Assembly (NCBI GenBank): GCA_036245525.1
Contig: BTPG01000005.1
Coordinates: 120,302,417 to 120,366,416 of the forward strand
From: Semisulcospira habei
Taxonomy: Eukaryota > Mollusca > Gastropoda > Semisulcospiridae
Reading direction: 5' to 3'
DNA: 64,000 nt
The number at the start of each line of letters is the position of its first letter. Within the stretch, counting starts at the first letter, position 1. Positions 50,459-62,150 of the stretch are shown here, piece after piece. A model generated the notes under the pieces. The model saw only the letters and a program-made list of their open reading frames with translations, had not been told where the DNA came from and searched no databases. The translations under genes were made by a program, and so were the position numbers.

Positions 50459-53400
50459 ATGTCTGATGATTATGATAAGTTGTTCCAATCTTTTATTGCT
50501 CAGGCTACAACTTTGGGTATCCCTGATAAGGAACGTGCAAAATATGTACAGGATTGTTTTGATCGTCTTGAGAGGCAAAGATTGAGGGATGAAAAGAGAT
50601 TGGAAAAAGAAGCGGAAGTTGAGCTAGCAAATAAACAAGCAGAAGTTGAGCTAGCTAAAAAACAAGCAGATGTTCAGTTAGCAAATAAACAAGCAGAAAT
50701 TAAACAAGCAGATGTTGAGCTAGCGAATAAACAAGCCGATGTTCAGTTAGCATTAGAGCTGGAAAGAGAGAAAACAAAACAAATGGAACTTGAGTTACGT
50801 TCTGAACGTAGACTTGAGGAACAAGATGCTGGTCATGGGAACAGAGGTAGGGATAGTTCTTCTTTTGGTGCTAGACCTGTTTACCCCAAGTTGCCTCTTT
50901 TCAAGGAAAGACCAGATGATATTGATTCATACCTTTTTCGTTTTGAGACTCATGCTACAGCCCTTGGCTCGGATCAAAGCAAATGGGTTACCTTTCTTTC
51001 CGCTTTGTTAGAAGGTAACGCATTGAACTTGTACCACAGTCTTGCTGCTCATGGTCCTGTAGATTATCAGACATTGAAGGACAATTTGCTTAAGAAGTTC
51101 CAGTGTACTGCAGAAGGTTTTCGCAAGAAGTTCCGTGAAATCCGACCGGACTCGAACGAACCTTTTCAAACTTTTGGTATTGAGCTAAACAGATTGTTTG
51201 ATCGATGGATGGCTTTGTCCGGTGTTCCTAGAGACATGCAGGGAATTATGAATCTTGTGTTAGGTGAGCAGTTTCTAGAATGTGTGTCACAGGATCTTGC
51301 TACTTTCATTCGCGAGCGTGGACTTGTCACATTAGATGATATGGTTAAAACTGCTGAAAGTTATCGTCTTGCTCGTCCCGGAAAGAACTTGGCACGCAGA
51401 TCGGCTGCTACAGTTTTCGGTTCAGTGGGATCAGTTGATGTAGCTGAAGAGTCACAAGCTGTTGCTGGTTCTGCAGACTCTCGCGGGGGTTACTCAAACT
51501 ATCGAGGTCGCGGCTATTGGAGAAATCGTGGTGGTTTTCGAAAGACAGACCAAACACCCTCGGTTTCAAACCAAAAGGTCGAAGGTCGTGTTGATCAAAC
51601 TCGAGGATTTTTTAGACGTGGACGTGGAGGTGGTTCATTTTACACCATTTTTGATAATTGCCCTCTTTGTGATGGTAAAGGTCATGGTCCCAGGCAATGT
51701 CCTCTTCGAAACAGTCCAAACCCTTGCTCTGTTTGCAACATTGGTGGTCATACTAGAAAAACTTGTCCCTTTGTTGTGAAAAAAACCACACCTTCAGATG
51801 ATAAGAATAACTCAAGCTCAGGTTGTGCAGTTGTCCCTGTAGACTCTGAAGTTGTTTGCTCTATTTTTGATCAGTCAGCTGGTTACTTGCATTTAGAAGT
51901 TGGTTCTGTCAATTCTACTGCTTGCTCAGTTCTGCGAGACACAGGTGCTACCATTTGTGGTGTTCGAAAACGTTTGGTTTCTGATGAACAGTATGTACCA
52001 GGTACTGTCCGTTGTAAGACTTTTGGTGGAGAGGTCAAAATTTACCAGCAGGCTAAAGTTGTTGTTTCTTGTCCATATTTTGCTGGAGAGTTGGTTTGTT
52101 GTGTTCTTGAGGATCCAGTTGCTGACGTGATTGTAGGAAATATTCCAGGTTTGATTGTCCAGCAGGCCCAAGATACCAAAGTTGCTGCTGTTGCTGATGT
52201 GATCCCTGTTGCTGCTGTCACTACTCGTGCTCAGGCTAGGAAACAAGGTCTCCCGCACAAACCTCTTGTCACTGTGTGCGATGATTTGAAGGTCACTCGT
52301 GCTGAACTCATTCAGTTGCAGAAAGGCGATGCTACTCTGCAAGGTTGTTTCCATTTAGCTGCCTCAGGTGAAGAAAAGGTTGTTGGTTCTGCTACATATT
52401 CTTTCTATTTTCAAGATGATATTTTGTACAGAAGGTATCGGAAATCGAAGGATATTTTGCATCAGGTTGTTGTTCCCGAGAAACTTCGTGCTTCAGTCAT
52501 GATTGCTGCGCATGATCAACTTTTGGCTGGTCATTGTGGAGTTCGTAGAACTCTGACTCGGATTTTGTCCCAATTCTTTTGGCCTGGTGTTTCTGCTGAT
52601 GTGGGTACTTATGTTCACACTTGCGACATTTGCCAGAAAACAATTTCGAAAGGGAAAGTTTCCCCTGTTCCTTTGGCGACTATGCCTCTTATCTCGACTC
52701 CGTTCGAGAGGGTCGTTATTGATCTCGTTGGGCCTTTGTCTCCTCCCTCTGTTGAAGGTCACAGATATATTCTGACTTTGATTGACTTGGCTACTAGGTA
52801 TCCGGAGGCTGTTCCTATGAAGGATATTTCTTCTGTTGCAGTTGCTGAAGCTTTGATGAGTATTTTTTCAAGGTTAGGCTTTCCCAAGGAAATTCTGTCG
52901 GATCAAGGTTCTCAGTTTAACTCAGATTTGATGAAACAGTTTCATGCTTTGTGTGGTACTCGAGCCATACGTACTTCTCCCTACCATCCTTAGGCAAATG
53001 GTACTGTTGAACGGTTTCATGGCACTTTGAAATCTATGCTTCGGAAGGTTGTTCATTCTCAACCAAACGCTTGGCATCGGTATCTTCCTGCATTGCTTTT
53101 CGCATGTAGGGAATTGCCGTCAGAAAGTACAGGTTTCAGTCCTTTCGAACTGATGTTCGGCCGCAAACCAAGAGGTCCCATTTCTCTCATTGCTGATTTC
53201 TGGACCGAAGATCACAATTCTTGTGATACATCAGCAAAACCATTGTACGCTTATCTCTTCGACTTGAAGAATATTATTTCTGAAAGTTGTGAAATTGCTT
53301 CACAAAACTCTGCAGATTCGTCTGTCAAGAACAAGACGTACTTTGACCGTCGTGCGAAGGCATGAACTTTTTCTGTTCACGATGAGGTTCTCGTTCTTCT

Positions 53401-55219
53401 TCCCACTGACTCTAACAAACTTCTTATGACATGGTCTGGTCCTTATTTTGTGCAGGAATGTCTTCATCCTGACTATAGGATTCTTGTGAAAGGCAAGCCG
53501 AAGATTTTCCATGCGAACATGCTCAAACGATATCTTCGTCGTGTTGATGCTGCTGTTGGTGTTGTTGAGGAGTCTACTACACACTTGGCAACTGGTGTTT
53601 TAGTCGACTGGTCTTCCATTTCTCCTTTTTTGCTTCCAGATGTCGAGGTTGTGGAGCCTCAGTGTGATGTTCCTCATGTAGACGTTTCAGATTGGCATAC
53701 TGTCCCATCAGTGGCTATTGGTGTTGTCCAAGATGATGATGATGTTGGTGTTCTTCCCACTATTCTTCTCATGTTGTCGTCTGTCAATGACAAGGACATT
53801 TCCAATATCGATTTTAACATTGATCTCTCTGATTCTGATGGTCAGTCACTGTATGCAGTATTTGCAGATTTTCCTACGGTGTTGACATCGAGACCCGGTG
53901 CGTTCAACGGAAATCTTTTCCTTGACGTCACTCTTACGACTGATGTTCCAGTTCGTCGATGGGCTTATGATCTACCTTTTTCTTCTAAGCAGATAGTTGT
54001 ACGTGAGATTCAAACCATGCTTGACCTCGGTGTCAGAGAGAAATCAAAATCTGCGTATTCATCACCCGTTGTCCTGGTTCAGAAAAAGGATGGTGCTTGT
54101 CGGTTTTGCATTGACTATAGAGCTCTCAACAAGATAACTGTTTTCGATGCTGAACCCATTCCCAATGTGGACGAGTTGTTCACAAGGCTGGCGAACAGTA
54201 CGTTCTTCACACGTATAGATCTTTCTAAAGGTTACTGGCAGATTGTTGTCAACCCGGTGGATCGTCACAAGACGGCGTTCGCTACGCACATGGGTTTATA
54301 TCAGTGGATCAGGATGCCTTTTGGTTTAGTTTCTGCCCCAGCGGTATTTGCTCGTATGATGCGAATGCTTGAACTTCCTGAGGCGTACTCAATGAATTTC
54401 TTCGATGATATTTTGATTCATAGTACTACTTTTCAAGATCATCTGGTGCACGTTAGAGATGTCCTAACCAAGCTGCTCCACTACAACTTGACTGCCAGTC
54501 CGGTTAAGATCTCGTCTGGTTACAGGAGTCTTGAGTTTCTTGGACATGTGGTGGGAGAAGGGATGTTGCGTCCAGAAAAGAAAAAGATCGAGAAAATTTT
54601 GGCTATCCCGACCCCAACCACCCGAAAGCAAGTCCGTTCGTTGTTGGGGCTATTGAGCTTTTATAGACGCTATGTCCCGGCATTCGCAACTATCACGGCT
54701 CCCATTACTGATCTCACAAAGGAGACAAAAGCACGCACGATTGCGTGGACACCTGCTTGTGAGGAAGCGTTGGTTTGGATCAGACACATTTTCTCTTCTG
54801 CGCCTGTTCTTCAGTTGCCTAGGCTTGACCAACCTTTCATTTTACGCACAGATGCTAGTTCTACTGGCTTGTGTGCTGTGCTGCTTCAGGAGTTGGAGGG
54901 AACTCTTCACCCCGTGTCATTTGCGAGCAGAAAGTTGCTCGACAGAGAGACCCGATACAGTACGATCGAGAGGGAATGTTTAGCTATTGTTTGGGCCATT
55001 TCAAAGTTTTCCAAATTTCTTTGGGGGGTTGATTTCATTCTCCAGACTGACCACAGACCGCTGACGTACTTGCATACAAGTCGCTTTAAGAATTCTCGCA
55101 TCATGCGTTGGTCCTTGTCCTTGCAAGAGTTTAGATTTAATCTTGAACCACTTCCAGGTACACAGAATGTGTTCGCGGATCTGTTGTCGCGCGCTGATCG
55201 GGATCAGTCGGTTCCATAG
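50459..55219 (+). pseudogene. Gypsy Gag-Pol single frame with two internal stops
   Basis: From ATG 50459 (after CACTTAGCC): Gag with a coiled coil of ANKQA(E/D)V(E/Q)LA repeats (about residues 45-105), a capsid-like region, an Arg/Gly-rich stretch and two CCHC knuckles (CPLCDGKGHGPRQC near 400, CSVCNIGGHTRKTC near 421). Protease active site DTGA (near 494). Integrase: HHCC zinc domain (near 690-725), first Asp in VIDLVGPL (near 752), second in SDQGSQF (near 813), then the Glu-containing part after the first stop. Reverse transcriptase: IDLSKGYWQI, PFGLVSAP, FFDDIL (54390-54420). RNase H: RTDASS, ERECLAIVWA, QTDHRPL. Stops: TAG 52991-52993 and TGA 53363-53365, both in the same frame. The ORF ends at TAG 55217-55219. 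Confidence 0.92.
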
Positions 55220-55301
55220 GTCAACGTTTCGTGGTCGTTGCTGTATTTTGACATTATCATCCGAACTTGTAAAAAAGACCCTCGGTCGGTTCTTTTTTCG
55301 T

Positions 55302-55315
55302 TGAGAGGGGGGTAG
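55302..55315 (+). promoter_or_regulatory. Gypsy polypurine tract
   Basis: TGAGAGGGGGGTAG lies immediately before the 3' LTR, where plus-strand DNA synthesis is primed. Confidence 0.75.
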
Positions 55316-56872
55316 TGTAACGAATGCCTTTAGTGTATGTTTCGGTCGGACGATGGTGTGACGTCATTAGCGGTTGGACCGAATGTTCACGTGCGATAAG
55401 GTAGAGATAAGTAATGTTCACGTGCGGTAGTGTAGAGGTGAGCGATGTTCACGTGTCACGTGTGGGTGACAATGTGGTATCGGGAACTATTGGTAGTTAG
55501 AGATGCTATACCAGTCGAGCCGAGCGGTCGTTTTCGTTAGGGCTCTGAGGAAGAATTCTGGCTAGAGAATTCGATAGCTGTATATTGAATACAGGTATTT
55601 ATTCTTTTATTACCGGTATTTATAATGACCTGTAAGGCTAGTCAGACAAAAAGGGAAAGTATTGCTTTTTATGAATTAATATGATTAGAGTGCAGAGGAG
55701 CGCATGTTTGAAGGAAGTGCGATGGCTCGTGTCAATACTTGTTTGGTCGTGTAATTATTATGTGATACAGTTTAAAACTATGATATGTTGTATTCATTCA
55801 TGTGTGAAAATGTGGGACGGAAATAGGAATGTAATTCAGTATATAATTAGGTATATCTAATGATGAATGAATATGTGCAGTAATATGTTATAAATTGAAG
55901 GTGAGCTGTGATTGTAATATTTGGCTCATAATCCATTGTGTGTAGGTATGCAAAATGTGTGCACTGTGTTAAAGTGGCTCTAGGAATTGTCATAAGAATT
56001 GTGACAATAGTGACTGTAGTATGGTGGCATAAAGAAGACATTTTTCAGAGGAAATGATCTAGAGCGCTCTGAAGAATAATAATGTGTCGAAGACACATTC
56101 AGACTTTTTAGGTATAAGAGCGAACATTTATGAGTGTATAAATGTTGTGTACAGCGGGGCCGGTACGGAGCGGAAACCCCTGGTGTAGGGCCGATGAAGC
56201 TGTCCTGAGAGCATCACGTACGTGACCGGGTGCGGACATCAGCAAGCCTTCATCTCTCCTTTGTCCTACCATCACTGGTGCTACGAGCAGCAACGGTAGC
56301 GAAGTAAGCCACAGATTCGGGCTACAGGACCACATGCGGTGTTCCGTCAGTGTAGCTATTGTCGCCTAGCGCCGTTGATAATTTCACGCCTAGGAATGTT
56401 CTAAATCTGTGAGTAGTCATTGACTAGTAATATTCAGTTTGGGAATCTCCGCCAAGTCGTCGATGTGACATCATTGACTGTGTCGACACTAGTATAAAGA
56501 GGAGTCGAGTGACGCCTCTCTCGAGAGACAACGACCTCTACGGTAGCGAGTGAATGTGTGAGCGCCGAAGTTGTGAATAACCTATATGCCACTTGTTAGT
56601 TATTTGTGTAGATTGGTTTATATGATGTGAATTGTGTGGTTTAATGTATGTTATGAGTGTATGAGAAATAGTTAAAGAGGGCAAAGAGAAATAACTGTGT
56701 GGCCTTTGTCCTTGTTTGTAAGCGCGTGTGTGGTGGATGAAAGAGTCTAGTAAACAGAGATAGAACACCCACCTTTATACAGATTGGCAGAAAGCCCACG
56801 CACACTCATTCCATAAACATTTATATATGTAACAATTTAATTTAGTACAACACTAAAAACACCTTCGTTACA
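55316..56872 (+). repeat. Gypsy 3' LTR
   Basis: Begins TGTAACGAATGCC and ends TTCGTTACA. A few single-base and short indel differences from the 5' LTR are seen, such as GTCAACAC versus GTGTCGACAC near 49035/56480. Confidence 0.93.
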
Positions 56873-56929
56873 CACGGCGATCCTTGCACCAACGGAGGCG
56901 CTGGTAAGAAGAAGGCAGAGGAAGGGGAG

Positions 56930-56934
56930 CAGGT
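56930..56934. repeat. Solo-LTR target duplication, left (CAGGT)
   Basis: CAGGT is repeated at 58237-58241, directly outside the other end of the solo LTR. Confidence 0.75.
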
Positions 56935-58236
56935 TGTGATGAAGCTCTATGCTCGTGCATAGTGCTCATTCATTAGGGTAAATACGGTACGGTTTTTGTT
57001 AACGAGTAGGATTAGTACGGTACGGGTTTTGTTAACGGTTTGTTTGTGCCGAAAGTCCGTGGGGCCTGCTGCCCATGTGGAATCTGTAAGACATGGTTAG
57101 CACGGGAATTTTTAGTGAGTTCTGTTTAGTGAGTTCTAGGCGGAAGCTGTGACTGTCAGAGGTCTAGTTTGGTTATTGCGGGCTGTCTTGTCGTATGGAA
57201 CGGTTGTTGAGTTACCTAGCCCGCATTCCCTGACTCTGAAGCCTAGATTTCAGGTATGTTTCTATAAACTTAGTATTGAGAGTTGTTTAGTTAAAGACAG
57301 TATGCGTGGTAAGATTAATGTGGTTGTATAGCGGTGTTCCGGTTTGGTTTAGTATAGTATGTTTAGAATTCGGTGAAGTAACCGGTGTTTTTGTATACAG
57401 TTGTTTACCGAGTTAGATGACTAAAGGAATATGAAGTGTGTATGTCTAAGCCGCTATGAAGATAGTACGTGGTTGGGTAAGCATAGTCTTTTCCAGGGTA
57501 TAGGGTAATGTATAGCAAGAGTGTCAGTTAGGCTATAGTCTGTTTCAAGATAGTGACAGATATGGGGGTGATACGAAAATAGTTTATGAAGCACGTGTGT
57601 GTGTGTGTGAATGAACGTGTGAGTTATTTGTATCAGCCGGGTTACGTGACGTTTCTCATTGATCCAATATGTTGTGTGTTTAGCAAGTGTTACGTTGGGA
57701 CTTTTATTGTTTATTTAGAGTTCTTGTAACGAGAGTGGAAGACGGACGCCGAGACGTCGGGTCGCAGGTGGGACCTACGTGAGGTCATCCCTCCAGCTCT
57801 TCTGAGAGTGATTCTGACTGGGACCAAGACACCCAAGTCCAAGCGAGAACTGAGTGTACCGTACGAGAACGAGGACGTCCGTGCCCAAAGAGACAGGATG
57901 GCAATACGCGTACGACGAAGGACTTTCACGCCTAGACGTGAGAAGGACCAACGTAACCAGGCAACAACATCAAACAGGTTGGAGACATTGAGAGACTAAA
58001 ACCTAGCCTGGCAAAGATACTGTGACTTGAGTGTGTGATAGAGAGCCTTGTATATATAGTTTGATAGTCTTTAAAGCGTTTTCTTTTCTTTTATAGTGTA
58101 TAAAGGTTACTTTAGAAAGGGAGCCCGTGTGTTGTGTTTTACCGCATGAATGCGCCCGTCCGAGTCAGTGGCGGTGTATGCGTCTGTTGCGTGAGAGTCT
58201 GTGCGTACGACTGTGGGCAAGTCTGCGTGCGTTACA
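56935..58236. mobile_element. Solo LTR, 1302 bp, in the DIRS RNase H gene
   Basis: It begins TGTGATGAAG and ends GTGCGTTACA (TG...CA termini) and is flanked by 5 bp CAGGT duplications. RNase H coding sequence of DIRS copy 5 (minus strand) stops at SYVQKQDGT on one side and resumes with a segment leading to LRWCKDRR on the other. No gene inside. It is unlike the GMR1-type LTR apart from the terminal TTACA, so another LTR family made it; orientation is not clear. Confidence 0.78.
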
Positions 58237-58241
58237 CAGGT

Positions 58242-58568
58242 CCCGTCCTGCTTCTGTACGTAGGACACACCAGCGGATACGTCGGAACGACGCTCAGGTT
58301 CTGATGTCCGAGGGTCGGTTTCCAAGGGAGGGGAGCTGCCGTATCGCCTGTAACTCCAACCAGTTGAAGGCTTGACCGCAAGGACCGGTGGACAGCTGCC
58401 AGAAGCCGTGGCACGTCGGCAGCAGATGTGCACCCCAGCCGGAACGGCTGGCGTCGACGCAAGGGACAACTGGAGGGGAGGCGAAGGAGAGGGACTCCAG
58501 GCGCAAGCCAGGCAGGGACCGCCTAGCGGCGGGGGAGTGGAACGAGCATAGGAGGAGCCGGAAAGGGA
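58242..58568 (-). pseudogene. DIRS copy 5 RNase H fragment
   Basis: CVDASRSGWGAHLLPTCHGF, QAFNWLELQAIR and LSVVPTYPL/VSYVQKQDGT correspond to RNase H of copy 1 (CTDASQSGWG, INWLELKAVW, VVAYIQNQ). Frame shifts near 58340. Interrupted on both sides by insertions. Confidence 0.75.
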
Positions 58569-58958
58569 TTGATTGATTGATTGTACATTGCTTAACGTCC
58601 CGACAGCAACAAGGCTTTCTCAGGACGTGCCTGCACTGCTTGTGAAAAAAAACCAACTAAACAGAACATTGAATGTATGTCGCCAGCCGGTCAAATACAT
58701 CAAATAAACCTAACACATGGGGCCTAAATAAAGCTAAGACCATTTAGCAACACACATCCAATATCAAGAGCTACAGGCAGTGCAGACAGTAGGGAGAGTT
58801 TTAAAAAGACAAATACAGGTGAATGGACCTCGGGTAGACAGAAACACATGCCCCAGAATAGAGAGAAAAACTCACCCTGTGGGGCTGACCAGGGTGACCC
58901 TGGGAACTAAAAAGTACCTAACCCCACCTAAGTCCCCCAGGGCAGACCCGGGTGGGGT
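58569..58958 (-). mobile_element. 390 bp retroposon with TTGATTGA tail
   Basis: AGCCGGAAAGGGA occurs at 58556-58568 and 58959-58971, a 13 bp target duplication. On the minus strand the insert ends GTTAAGCAATGTACAATCAATCAA, a tandem-tetramer tail typical of LINE 3' ends or SINEs that borrow them. AACAAGGCTTTCTCAGG is its most distinctive internal piece. Non-coding. Confidence 0.75.
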
Positions 58959-58971
58959 AGCCGGAAAGGGA

Positions 58972-59345
58972 GCCTCGAAGTCTCTGGTCGAGGGCGCCAG
59001 CGAAGGAGATCCGCAGCGGTGCTCACTAGGCCAGAGAGCTGCAACCAGGGTCTGGCGGAGACTGTCTCCTGCTGTGCACCAAGACGAGCCAGGTTTGCCA
59101 ACTTCCAGATCCTCAGTTCCGGGAGTCCCACCCAACGAGATCCGTCAGGAACTCCAACCACGGTGTGCGAAGCGGCGGGACAGAGCGAGATCCGAGTTGC
59201 CTAAGACTACGAAGCCGCGGGTGTCGAGGAGGCCAGAAGGCGTCTCGTCGCTGTTCCCGGGAGGGTGCTGACCGGAGGCGCCGGAGCAGATCGTCGACGT
59301 AGTTCGAGGAGGGCTCGACGAAGTCCGCCTGGCCGTGGCAAAGAC
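58972..59345 (-). pseudogene. DIRS copy 5 reverse transcriptase remnant
   Basis: Only the segment from SSNYVDDLL onward and the connection (RPWLQLSGLVSTAADLLRW) remain. Upstream palm motifs are absent: Gag-like sequence joins directly to the YVDD box near 59310, an internal deletion of about 0.5-1 kb relative to copy 1. Confidence 0.65.
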
Positions 59346-61090
59346 GCCGACCAAGGGATGGGCGAAGACCCAGCGAAGGCGGCGGGCGACGGCGGAACGG
59401 TAAGGGCAAGGTCGGACGCCGCCTGAGGCCATGCAAGGCCAGGCGGGGGCAGGGGTGGGGGCGGGGGGCGGGCGGGTGCGGCGGGCGGCGGAGACGCGTG
59501 GGGAGGGCAGTGACGCCGGTAGGGCGGGTGTTGGGCGGGTCCAGCGATCCGCAGGGCGTGACCCAGGACCTCGCGGGTGGCTGGAAGCTGGAGGAGGTGA
59601 GGCGGGCCGACAAAGAATCTCAACGCGTCCTTCACCGACTGCCAAGACCGAAGAGGAGGGGATGCCGAGCAGAGCCTGTCGCAGCTGTCTCCGCAGGTCC
59701 AGCAGGAGGTAGGGGCGGACGACGAGCACAGCAGGGCGTGGCATCGGAGCATCAAAGACCTAAGCGTTGACACACCGCTCGGAAGGCAGGACTTCTTCCC
59801 CACAGCCAGAGCGAGGAGGGGCCCTAACAGTGGCGAGAAGGAGAAGAGCCAGCTCCAGGTAGATGAGCGCTTGCTTTGCCAAGTCGAGGGGTCCAGCACA
59901 GGCGAGAGCACCGCGGAGGGGAACGCCGTCCGAATCCGACAGGGAGGAAGCAACGGCGCGAGGCACGAAGTCCACCAGCTGCTGCTGAGCGGCAGGATCC
60001 ACTGCGGAGAGGGCAGAAGCAAGGCATGTCCGGCATCCAGCTGCACTAAAAGGCGATGTCCAATCCACCGGCCGGCGAAAGATGGCGACGAAGAACCCGC
60101 GTCGGAGCCTGAATCCTGCTGCAGGGGCAGAGACGGAAGCCGGCGTCACACCCCGGGCGAGCGGCTAGACCGACGAGAGGAGCATCCGTACGAAGGAGGG
60201 CAGAGCACGTGTCCGACGGCGCGAAGGGGAGGGGAGCGGGGAGGGTGGGGAAAGGGTGCCGGGGAAGGAGAGGGGGAAAGACGAGGCCGGAGGGCGAGCA
60301 GCACGGACGACCCAGGAGGACATCGACCAGAGGGAGCGGTGACGACTTGTAAGAAGAACCAGCGATGCCCGAGGGGAAGACCGACGAGGAGGGTGAGACA
60401 TCCGCGAAGTTGAAGCGGCGAGCGAAGGGGAGGCGTAGTTGCATGTCGAGGGTCGTATGCAGAAGCCGATGCTTCTCTTGTCTCTTATCTATCTTCTTCC
60501 GGCGTCGGAGAGAAGAGGTGTTCAGTTCTGCCGGAGGACTTGTGAGGCTTGGGTTCCGCAAGGCGGGGCGAGCTAGCTCGCTGCGGACCTGGCTCGAGCG
60601 AGCTGGTGCGCAAGGGGGGATCAAGGCGTCCCCCAATGTAGAGTGTAGGGGTTTGTTTTCCGCAGAGCGGGGCGAGCAGACTCACTGCAGACCCGGCTCG
60701 AGCGAGCTGGTGCGCAAGGGTGGGATCAAGGCGTCCCCCAATGTAGAGTGTTGGGGTTTGTTTTCCGTAGAGCGGGGCGAGCGGACTCGCTGCAGACCTG
60801 ACTCGACAGAGTGGGTGCGCAAGGTAAGGGGGGAGCCTTGTATGCCGTCCCCCACCGGCAGCGAAGTGTGTTCCTGCTGAATCCGGGGCCGAAGCATGCT
60901 TGCGGAGGCGGGCGGACTGTCACGCTGTAGGCTCCGCAGCTGGGTGTCCCAAGGTCCTCTACCCAGAGCGCAGACATCACGGGAGGGTCCCGAAGCGTAG
61001 CCAGCGCCGGGGAGGTAGATCGCATGCTTGTAACTCGGCCACTGCAAGTCGCCATATGGTGTGCAGATGCGGGCTTGAGCACTGCAACAT
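59345..61090 (-). pseudogene. DIRS copy 5 Gag-like ORF1 remnant
   Basis: Fragments in shifting frames carry a conserved helix region (LDLAKQALIYLELALLLLATV near 59850) and the Pro/Arg-rich tail, with the N-terminal Cys/Trp cluster at 60890-61080 largely lost. GC-rich. Confidence 0.55.
60540..60830 (-). repeat. Tandem repeat, unit about 120 bp, in DIRS copy 5 ORF1
   Basis: GTTTGTTTTCCGCAGAGCGGGGCGAGC ... GAGCTGGTGCGCAAGGG is repeated about 2.5 times. Related single units appear in copy 3 (41245-41445). Confidence 0.7.
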
Positions 61091-61140
61091 AGAGTGAACC
61101 AACAAAGCGCCTGGTCCTAGGAGAAGGCCACGTTCCCCGA

Positions 61141-61265
61141 AACTAGCTAGTTAGTTATTTGGGTTTAACGCCGAGCAGGCGACTAAGGCCATCTCACAGC
61201 GGTCCCTCAAGAACCGCGCACACTTCCACCCTTCCCCACTATCTTGTTCTGAGCAATTTCGCTTC
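61141..61265 (-). mobile_element. SINE or LINE tail sharing the 3' end of the 23.5 kb LINE
   Basis: AGTTAGTTATTTGGGTTTAACGCCGAGCAGGC(G)ACTAAGGCCATCTCACAGCGG matches, inverted, the end of the LINE fragment at 23535-23597. It is inserted in the DIRS copy 5 leader. Confidence 0.6.
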
Positions 61266-61744
61266 CTAATAACAAGCAACGATATAGCAAAGGATGCCGG
61301 CGCACGCCGCCAGAGGCGCGGCACTGGCAAACATCGAGACCTTACCTGGACATCTCACAAGGGACAGGGGAAAGTAGCACCTGTAGTCGAAGAAGAAGAA
61401 GAAGCGCCCATGCGGCAGAGGCCCATAAGCATCCAGGAAGAGGAAGGCTGGGTCCGCGACGAAGGTCCCGGCCGTCCAACCGGCGAACTTGACCGGCGAA
61501 GCCGACGTAAAACTCTCAAGCCGAAACCGGTGCAGGACAGCGCTCCCACGAGGGACGAAGGCCAGCCCCACGGCCCAGGGACCTATCTTCCGGCAGCGAC
61601 GCAAGAAGCACCCGTGACATTCTAAAAGTCACAGAAGGCGACGCGCAGGCCGGGAACGAAGCCACGCTAACGAAGTCCAAAGGCCCCAAGAACCAACACA
61701 GCCATAGGTAGCACAGTAGAGGTCTAAGAACACGACCCTACGCT

Positions 61745-62150
61745 ACAACACGGACAGAAAAGTTCCAAGGCAAGGCATAGGCCAGGAACGTGGTCCACCG
61801 ATGAAAGTCCAAGTACTCTGAACCATACACAGCCGTCGGCACACACAAGGCCAGAAGTTCCAAGGCAAGGCGAAGCACCGGCCGGGAACGAAGTTCACTG
61901 ACGAAAGTCCAAAACTCTTGAACCATACACAGCCGTTGGTACACACAAGGCCAGAAAGTTCCAAGGCAAGTCGAAAGCACAGGCCGGGAACGAAGCTCAC
62001 TGTCGAAAGTCCAAGTACTCTTGAACCATACACAGCCGTCAGTACACACAAGGCCAGAAAGTTCCAAGGCAAGGCGAAAGCACAGGCCGGGAACGAATTC
62101 CATTGATGAAGATATTCAAGTACAGCTTGAACCATACACAGCCGTAGAAG
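61745..62150. repeat. Tandem repeat, about 115 bp unit, four copies, in DIRS copy 5 leader
   Basis: The unit GAACCATACACAGCCGT ... ACACAAGGCCAGAAAGTTCCAAGGCAAG ... GCCGGGAACGAAG(T/C)TCA(C/T)TGACGAAAGTCCAA recurs near 61745, 61855, 61950 and 62040. Open frames across it are by-products. Confidence 0.75.

Larger units (their letters stand above)
47873..56872 (+). mobile_element. Ty3/Gypsy retrotransposon with GMR1-type gene order, 9.0 kb
   Basis: Two LTRs (1552 and 1557 bp) start TGTAACG and end CGTTACA. One long Gag-Pol frame between them has the order Gag, protease, integrase, reverse transcriptase, RNase H. Normal Gypsy elements have integrase last; integrase first is the arrangement of the GMR1 clade described by Goodwin and Poulter. 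Two in-frame stops interrupt the frame. LTRs differ at only about a dozen places, so insertion is recent. It lies in the same direction as no host gene nearby (SPEF2 is antisense). Confidence 0.9.

Noticed and set aside
47873..56872. Endogenous retrovirus with envelope
   Set aside because: No frame after RNase H before the 3' LTR (55220-55315) could encode an envelope; it is a plain LTR retrotransposon.
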